Source: an uncultured Candidatus Nemicrothrix sp.
Lineage (GTDB): Bacteria; Actinomycetota; Acidimicrobiia; Acidimicrobiales; Acidimicrobilacustridaceae
DNA length: 27,076 nt
NCBI GenBank assembly: GCA_903827085.1
Contig: CAIKHC010000255.1
Span: forward strand, 1-27,076
Direction: 5' to 3'
Shown here: piece after piece, positions 23,042 through 27,076 of the stretch
How the letters are laid out: every line of letters starts with the position of its first letter
How positions within the stretch are numbered: position 1 is the first letter of the stretch
Notes under the pieces: generated by a model
Seen by the model: the letters and a program-made list of their open reading frames with translations, nothing else
What the model was told of the DNA's origin: nothing
Database searches by the model: none
Made by a program: the position numbers and the translations under genes

Positions 23042-23527
23042 TCAGTAACCGCCGCCAAGTTTGCGGTGGTCCCAAGAAATGGTGCGCTCGACGTTGAGCT
23101 TCACGACAACGCGCTTGTGAAGCATCATCTCGACTGCACCCTTCATTTCTTCGGTGTACGGCGCCATGTAGCGATCGAACACGCTGATGCCGAGTTCGAA
23201 CATTCGCTCTGGGTCATCGATGATCTCGGCCTTGCCGATGAGGGTGACGCCACGAAGGGTTTCGTAGGTTTCGCCGTCTTCGACGAGCACCGTGAGGTTT
23301 GGGTTACGGCGAAGATTCATGACCTTCTGAGCCTTGGCCTTGGACTCGATGCCGATGCAACCTTCGAGGAATCCGTACCACATCGCGATTGAGTGGATGC
23401 TTCCGTCGGAGTTGATGGTCGACATGGTCATCGAACGGCGACCAGAGAGGAATTCGTCGATTTCTTCCTGGCTCATCACGATCTTGTTGCGCTGCTTCAC
23501 GCCACGCTGCGGTTCTTCGTCGGCCAT
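23042..23527 (-). CDS. PPOX/FDOR-type flavin or F420-dependent split-barrel protein
   Basis: A 161-residue split beta-barrel protein of the pyridoxamine-phosphate-oxidase-like superfamily: TMSTINSDGSIHSIAMWYGF (34-53), KAQKVMNLRRNPNLTVLVEDG (65-85), RGVTLIGKAEII (92-103) and an alpha-helical end. In actinobacteria such proteins are mostly F420H2-dependent oxidoreductases (FDOR-B), which reduce double bonds or act as quinone reductases; cofactor choice cannot be proved by eye. The ATG at 23527 follows GAGGGGGAA (23530-23538); the longer frame to 23614 would remove that site from use and is not supported. Divergent from the SCO6745-like gene. Confidence 0.88.
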   Translation of the reverse strand: MADEEPQRGVKQRNKIVMSQEEIDEFLSGRRSMTMSTINSDGSIHSIAMWYGFLEGCIGIESKAKAQKVMNLRRNPNLTVLVEDGETYETLRGVTLIGKAEIIDDPERMFELGISVFDRYMAPYTEEMKGAVEMMLHKRVVVKLNVERTISWDHRKLGGGY

Positions 23528-23602
23528 GGTTCCCCCTCGTTGTGCGGACCGGAGAACGGTAACACCGAGCGTGATGGGGATGACCATCTGCCGCTGAGCG
23601 CG

Positions 23603-23608
23603 TAGGGT
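23603..23608 (+). promoter_or_regulatory. -10 box (TAGGGT) of SCO6745-like gene
   Basis: TAGGGT, identical to the MarR -10 box, lies in the 134-bp divergent gap. Transcription would begin about 23615, giving a leader of about 47 nt that starts with a strong hairpin. Confidence 0.4.
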
Positions 23609-23616
23609 TCGCATGC

Positions 23617-23638
23617 CTGTGGCCGAAAGGGGCCGCAG
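23617..23638 (+). other. 5'-terminal mRNA hairpin of SCO6745-like gene
   Basis: Arms CTGTGGCC and GGCCGCAG pair over 8 bp with one G-U wobble around a 6-nt loop GAAAGG. It would sit 1-3 nt from the predicted transcript 5' end and leaves GAGGGGAAG (23648-23656) free. Such hairpins can stabilise mRNA; an operator role on DNA is the alternative. Confidence 0.4.
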
Positions 23639-23661
23639 ATTCCGGTTGAGGGGAAGAACAC

Positions 23662-24411
23662 ATGACGCAGGTCGAAACTGCCAAAGCCATTGCCAAGCCA
23701 GTTGGCGAAATGGGCGGAGCCTTCATGCTCGATGGCGCCACTTACGCCCGAGGCGCAGAACTGGGGTTTTCGGGTATCGACTTTTATGTACTCGGTCGAG
23801 GTGGCGTTCTCGGCGACACCATTCCCGACGTCGTCTCGTCGGCGTTCTTCTTTTGGAATCCTGAACAAGTTCGAACCCAATGGGAACTTGCGCGCAAGGT
23901 GATGGAACCAGCCAAGGCCGCGGTTGAGTGGGCCGACCTCTGTCACGCCTATGGCGAGGCGCATCTCCCCGAATTTGCTGCGCTCAATCGTTTCTCTGAG
24001 CTTGCGGCGAAGGTGTGCGATGCAGCATCGCCGGCAGGTGCTGCGTTGTTCGCTGGGTGGCGCGCATTGCCCGCTCCCGGTGCGGATCGCCCAAAGGCTC
24101 GTGCGCAGTATTACCTCAACTCTTTGCGCGAACTCCGTGGTGGTTTGCACGGTGGTGCAATTCTTGCGCTGGGACTTTCGCCTGCTGAAGCAGTGGCCGT
24201 GCATTCGCCAGGAATGGCACCGGTATTCGGCTGGGATGTTTCGACTATTCCTGTCGATGACATCTCCAAGAGTGAATGGAAGACCGCCGAAGCCGGAACC
24301 GACCTCGCCATGGCTCGCGTTTTACACGCTCTGAGTGCCGAAGAATGCGCAGAATTCGAAGCACTCGTTCTTGATCTACACGCGGCCGTGCAGGCCGCCA
24401 AGGAAGGTTGA
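23662..24411 (+). CDS. SCO6745-like (HTH-like) family protein
   Basis: A 249-residue mostly helical soluble protein that I would place in the SCO6745-like group of actinobacteria, on the basis of FMLDGATYARGAELGFSGIDFYVLGRGGVLGDTIPDVVSSAFFFWNPEQV (residues 21-70) and the later RELRGGLHGGAILALGLSPAEAVAVH (156-181). The group has no firmly known function although it is sometimes described as helix-turn-helix-like. The ATG has a GAGGGGAAG site upstream. The nitroreductase start lies 5 bp after its stop, so the two are co-transcribed and may work on one substrate or regulate each other (inference). Confidence 0.82.
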   Translation: MTQVETAKAIAKPVGEMGGAFMLDGATYARGAELGFSGIDFYVLGRGGVLGDTIPDVVSSAFFFWNPEQVRTQWELARKVMEPAKAAVEWADLCHAYGEAHLPEFAALNRFSELAAKVCDAASPAGAALFAGWRALPAPGADRPKARAQYYLNSLRELRGGLHGGAILALGLSPAEAVAVHSPGMAPVFGWDVSTIPVDDISKSEWKTAEAGTDLAMARVLHALSAEECAEFEALVLDLHAAVQAAKEG

Positions 24412-24416
24412 TCGTT

Positions 24417-25070
24417 ATGGACATTCGTGAAGCGCTTTACACAACTCGTGCCATGCGTCGAGTCAAGCCTGATCCGATTCCGATGGATGTGCAGGCTCGA
24501 ATTATGGATGCTGCCGTTCGTGCCCCAAGTGGTGGCAACACCCAGAACTGGCGATTCCTTCTTGTCGACGATCCTGAAGTCAAGGCGAAACTCGGTCCGA
24601 TTTATCGCCAAGCAATGTCGGTGTTGTGGGGTTCGTATTACAAGGATCGCATCGACGCTGCGCACGATGCGCCCGAGCTCGAAGAATCCAAGTCAATGCT
24701 GCGTGTGCAGAAGTCGGCACAGTGGTTGGCTGACAACTTCGAAATGGTGCCGCTGTACATGTTCGGGTTTGCGCAGCACGACCCCAGCGGTTCCTCGGTC
24801 TACCCCGCACTTTGGAACGCGCAGCTCGCTGCACGCGCCGAAGGGGTTGGCACCTCGCTTACGCAGGTTCTCGTGTTTCATAACGACGAGGTGCTCGACA
24901 TCCTCGGTGTTCCGAAGGACGAAGGCTGGAACATGCTCGGTTGCGTGTCACTTGGTTACCCGACGGGTAAGTGGGGCGTCGCCACGCGTCAGCCCGCGCA
25001 CGATGTGTCGTTCCGTAATCAGTGGGGCGACGACGTCGGCTTCCGCGACGATGAACCGCTCTGGCCGTAA
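24417..25070 (+). CDS. Nitroreductase family FMN oxidoreductase
   Basis: A 217-residue nitroreductase-fold protein. The N-terminal FMN-phosphate-binding TRAMRRVKPDPIP (10-22), APSGGNTQNWRF (34-45) and the later GVGTSLTQVL and GCVSLGYPTGKWG stretches are typical. It would use NAD(P)H and FMN to reduce nitro groups, quinones or activated double bonds. A TTG at 24408 lies upstream but AAGGAAGG (24400-24407) is well spaced for the ATG at 24417. It follows the SCO6745-like gene by 5 bp, so they form a two-gene operon, and it ends 22 bp from the convergent cupin gene. Confidence 0.92.
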   Translation: MDIREALYTTRAMRRVKPDPIPMDVQARIMDAAVRAPSGGNTQNWRFLLVDDPEVKAKLGPIYRQAMSVLWGSYYKDRIDAAHDAPELEESKSMLRVQKSAQWLADNFEMVPLYMFGFAQHDPSGSSVYPALWNAQLAARAEGVGTSLTQVLVFHNDEVLDILGVPKDEGWNMLGCVSLGYPTGKWGVATRQPAHDVSFRNQWGDDVGFRDDEPLWP

Positions 25071-25080
25071 GTCCTTAGCG

Positions 25081-25101
25081 GGGGACTAGCAGTTAGTCCT
25101 C
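25081..25101. terminator. Shared hairpin between convergent nitroreductase and cupin genes
   Basis: Arms GGGGACTA and TAGTCCTC pair over 8 bp (one G-T wobble) around GCAGT, covering the cupin stop codon. An AGTCC at 25070-25074 can pair with the GGACT of the same arm instead. It is a candidate bidirectional terminator, lacking a long T-tract. Confidence 0.4.
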
Positions 25102-25626
25102 TTCAGCGGCCGGAGCCCAATGGGTGCGCAGGTCGGCGAGCCAGTCAGGAAAGTCAACCGGCGGGTCGGGCAACTGCGTGACGCCGTGTTCGGTAAGCGC
25201 GGCTTCGAAGAGCTCGGGCTGGTCACCCCACGAACGCGGGTCGCCCATCATGACCTCGTACAACTTTGCGCCTTCATCGCCAGCGCGGATTGGCCCGAAC
25301 GCAGCACCAAATGGAAGTTCGACATGGGTGCCTGCTGGGCACCAGCGCTCGCCGAACCAAAGACCACCGTCGATAACGAAGACGATGTGTGGCGAGTAGT
25401 GGCCGTGTCGACGCACCATCATGCCCGGGTCGTATTCGGCATACAGCGAGAGGTACTGCGGGTCGGGGCTGAATGCGAACCACTTCTCGCGCACGTAGGA
25501 GGTTGACCCGTCGGCGTTCTGCTGAGCGCGACACAACTGCCACGGCATATCGGGATCGTCCATGTGGCGAAAGATGACTTCTTTGCCAGGGATGGGCAGC
25601 GGGACTTCCGTTGGGTCGATGCTCAT
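25093..25626 (-). CDS. Cupin-domain protein coupled to P450
   Basis: A 177-residue single-cupin protein. Motif 1 is H74-x-H76-xxx-H80 with a His where the usual Glu stands, followed by G87; motif 2 is PAGTH (97-101) with H101. That would give an all-His (four-histidine) metal site. The flanking sequence has YAEYDPGMMVRRHGHYSPHIVFVIDG (63-87). The protein may bind a metal and a small substrate; whether it is an enzyme or a chaperone/binding protein is open. Its ATG overlaps the P450 stop as ATGA, so it is translationally coupled and likely works with that P450 (inference). Confidence 0.85.
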   Translation of the reverse strand: MSIDPTEVPLPIPGKEVIFRHMDDPDMPWQLCRAQQNADGSTSYVREKWFAFSPDPQYLSLYAEYDPGMMVRRHGHYSPHIVFVIDGGLWFGERWCPAGTHVELPFGAAFGPIRAGDEGAKLYEVMMGDPRSWGDQPELFEAALTEHGVTQLPDPPVDFPDWLADLRTHWAPAAEED

Positions 25627-26810
25627 GCGATGAACTCGAAGTCGACGTGGGCGGACTCGATGCCGCGCACGAACGCATTCGCCATTTCGACTGGTGCGGT
25701 GCCGGGAGTCAACTTCCAGCCAGAGGTGCGGCGAAGAAGTTCTTCGAAGAACACACGGATCTCGAGGCGAGCAAGAGATGCGCCCAAGCAGAAGTGAGTA
25801 CCGAAACCGAATGCAATGTGGTTGTTCGGGGTGCGATCGACGAGGAATTCCTCGGGCCGATCGAAGTACTTCTCGTCGCGGTTGGCCGAGGAGTACATAA
25901 GTACAACTTGGTTGCCCTTGGGAATGGTGACGCCATTGACTTCGGCATCAACCTTCGCAACGCGACACATGTTATGGATCGGCGTGACGTAACGAATCAT
26001 TTCCTCGACAGCGACAGTGAGGTCGGCGCCATTTCGCAACTTCATCATTTCAGCGGGATTACTGATCAGGTTGAGAATTGTCCAGGCAATGACTGTTCTT
26101 GTGGTCTCGGCCCCGCCGTCAAGGAGCAACAGCGCGTCAGCGATTGCATCGTTGGGATCGAACGGACAACCGTCGACTTCAGCGGTTGTGTAGAACGAGA
26201 AAATATCGTCGGCTGGGCAAGACTTCTTTGCTTCAAAAAGTTCCGCAGCAGCACCCGCGAATTCGATCGCCGAAATCATTCCCTCGTCGTTGAAGTATCG
26301 AGGACCGCCCCCAAGAGCGATGGTGGTCTCCGACCAATGCTTCAATTTCGGCCAATCGGCCTCGTCGAAACCGAGGAGCTTGCCGATCATCATTGCCGGG
26401 AGTGGAGCAGCGACGTCGTTGATGACTTCGGCAGAACCGCCTTTGTCGCGAACGGCGTCAAGGATTCCGGTGACCTTTGCGCGGATGTCGTCCTCCCATG
26501 CACTTGCGGCACGTGGAGTGAATCGACGAGAAACCATGTTGCGGCGCTTCATGTGGAGCGGGTCGTCAAGGCCGATGATGGCGTTGTCGGCAGGGAGGTT
26601 CGGCCGATAGCCGCCCTTCTCCTGGTCTGAGTTAATGAAGACGTCCTTGCGCTTTTCGATCTCGACGATGTCGTCGTAGCGCGAGATTCCCCACAGTTCG
26701 TTGACTTCGTCCCAGTAGATCGGTTCGTTGGCGCGCATCCACGCGTAGGTGGGATACGGATCGCCGCCGTACAACTCGGGGGCAAGAAGATCTATTGCGA
26801 GCCGTTCCAT
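25623..26810 (-). CDS. Cytochrome P450
   Basis: A 395-residue bacterial class I P450 with a full consensus set: I-helix GGAETT (232-237), ExxR E270-MI-R273, and heme loop FGFGTHFCLG (334-343) with thiolate C341 and H339 for the propionate. The N-terminus has no membrane anchor. It would hydroxylate a hydrophobic substrate using ferredoxin-supplied electrons; the family resembles CYPs used for terpenoid or sterol side-chain oxidation, but substrate cannot be read. A GGAGGG ribosome-binding site is just before the ATG. It is the first gene of the P450-cupin unit, with a TACCAT box and a 17-bp imperfect dyad in its leader. Confidence 0.95.
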   Translation of the reverse strand: MERLAIDLLAPELYGGDPYPTYAWMRANEPIYWDEVNELWGISRYDDIVEIEKRKDVFINSDQEKGGYRPNLPADNAIIGLDDPLHMKRRNMVSRRFTPRAASAWEDDIRAKVTGILDAVRDKGGSAEVINDVAAPLPAMMIGKLLGFDEADWPKLKHWSETTIALGGGPRYFNDEGMISAIEFAGAAAELFEAKKSCPADDIFSFYTTAEVDGCPFDPNDAIADALLLLDGGAETTRTVIAWTILNLISNPAEMMKLRNGADLTVAVEEMIRYVTPIHNMCRVAKVDAEVNGVTIPKGNQVVLMYSSANRDEKYFDRPEEFLVDRTPNNHIAFGFGTHFCLGASLARLEIRVFFEELLRRTSGWKLTPGTAPVEMANAFVRGIESAHVDFEFIA

Positions 26811-26828
26811 GGTCCCTCCAAGGCAATG

Positions 26829-26845
26829 AACTCAACCGGTCAGTT
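26829..26845. promoter_or_regulatory. Imperfect dyad in P450 leader
   Basis: A 17-bp imperfect palindrome with arms AACTnAnC and GnTnAGTT lies between the candidate -10 (26857-26862, minus strand) and the P450 start. It could bind a local regulator; none is encoded next to it in the window. Confidence 0.3.
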
Positions 26846-26856
26846 GTGCGCACCGG

Positions 26857-26862
26857 ATGGTA
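26857..26862 (-). promoter_or_regulatory. -10 box (TACCAT) of P450-cupin unit
   Basis: On the minus strand TACCAT (TANNNT) in the 107-bp gap upstream of the P450 gene gives a leader of about 40 nt with GGAGGG. No clear -35 is seen. Confidence 0.3.
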
Positions 26863-26917
26863 TCTCTGTCTGCGGTTCCAAGGTTCCGCGGGTCATGGCC
26901 ATCGGCTCATGCAGGCG

Positions 26918-27076
26918 CTAGCCCGCAGTGACACCGCGGTCGCTCGAGAAGATCGCTCCGTGGATGTTGGTTGAGCCGGGCGCAGCGACGAGCGCGATGA
27001 GTTCGGCGATGTCATCGGCCTCACCCTGTCCCCGGTAACCCATGTAGGGGGCCATGAGCTCGAAATCGATGTCGGC
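26918..27076 (-). CDS. Short-chain dehydrogenase/reductase, C-terminal part (partial)
   Basis: Only the last 52 codons are inside the window; the gene continues past the right edge. The reading frame ends in GQGEADDIAELIALVAAP, then INIHG-like IHGAIFSSDRGVTAG and a TAG stop. This is the standard SDR C-terminus, in which a helix containing DIA is followed by a strand and a D-x-G-x-TAG end. The NAD-binding and catalytic parts are not visible. It lies 107 bp upstream of the P450 gene on the same strand and could be in the same transcription unit or end before the P450 promoter. Confidence 0.8.
   Translation of the reverse strand, partial: ADIDFELMAPYMGYRGQGEADDIAELIALVAAPGSTNIHGAIFSSDRGVTAG

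Noticed and set aside
25611..26630. A 339-codon plus-strand open frame opposite the P450
   Set aside because: Antisense shadow of a well-supported P450; no motif or ribosome-binding site.
1..27076. tRNA, rRNA, CRISPR, riboswitch, insertion sequence or prophage
   Set aside because: No cloverleaf, repeat-spacer pattern, transposase, integrase or long terminal inverted repeat was seen by reading; no computational RNA search could be run.

Overview
The window looks like a chromosomal segment of a high-G+C Gram-positive bacterium, most likely an actinobacterium of the Acidimicrobiia type. This is inference from gene content and signals: a PPOX/FDOR-type flavin or F420 protein, an SCO6745-like protein, an AMIN-like lipoprotein, two cytochromes P450, acyl-CoA and SDR enzymes, TANNNT-type -10 boxes with several apparently leaderless genes, and moderate GC (mid-50s % by eye). 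I see no rRNA, tRNA, CRISPR array, insertion sequence, phage gene or replication origin. Coding density is very high; no gene-free stretch exceeds about 150 bp.

Layout. (1) 55-1559: a crotonase divergent from a TetR regulator. (2) 1647-7331, minus strand: a compact seven-gene run, DUF2855 protein > TetR > DUF1330-like protein > haloalkane dehalogenase (HLD-I type, all active-site residues present) > lipoprotein of an unrecognised family > its cytoplasmic paralogue > fatty-acid-desaturase-like di-iron membrane enzyme. Several junctions overlap (ATGA, TAATG). It starts at a perfect 9-bp-arm inverted repeat (7381-7403) that carries back-to-back TTGACA boxes. This is the most distinctive system in the window. 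(3) 7427-10598, plus strand: Cys-rich protein, lipoprotein GDPD-like phosphodiesterase, aldehyde dehydrogenase. (4) 10713-14537: a secreted/anchored alpha/beta hydrolase divergent from a MarR-MFS efflux pair with an operator-like palindrome over the promoter. (5) 14595-17480: an ABM monooxygenase-like protein, then a minus-strand trio SDR > hotdog thioesterase > DUF2237, then a lipoprotein. (6) 17504-20358: TauE/SafE permease divergent from crotonase + alpha/beta hydrolase, meeting a limonene-epoxide-hydrolase-like protein tail to tail. (7) 20472-26810: P450, acyl-CoA dehydrogenase, FDOR protein, SCO6745-like protein, nitroreductase, and a minus-strand P450-cupin pair; the window ends in the C-terminus of an SDR.

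Taken together the genes suggest oxidative breakdown of hydrophobic molecules: P450 hydroxylation, epoxide hydrolysis, dehalogenation, alcohol/aldehyde oxidation, CoA-thioester beta-oxidation steps, each module with its own local regulator. Substrates cannot be read from sequence. Many starts were moved inward from the longest possible frame, using a stereotyped GAGGGGGAA ribosome-binding site or a TANNNT box 6-8 nt before the start codon.
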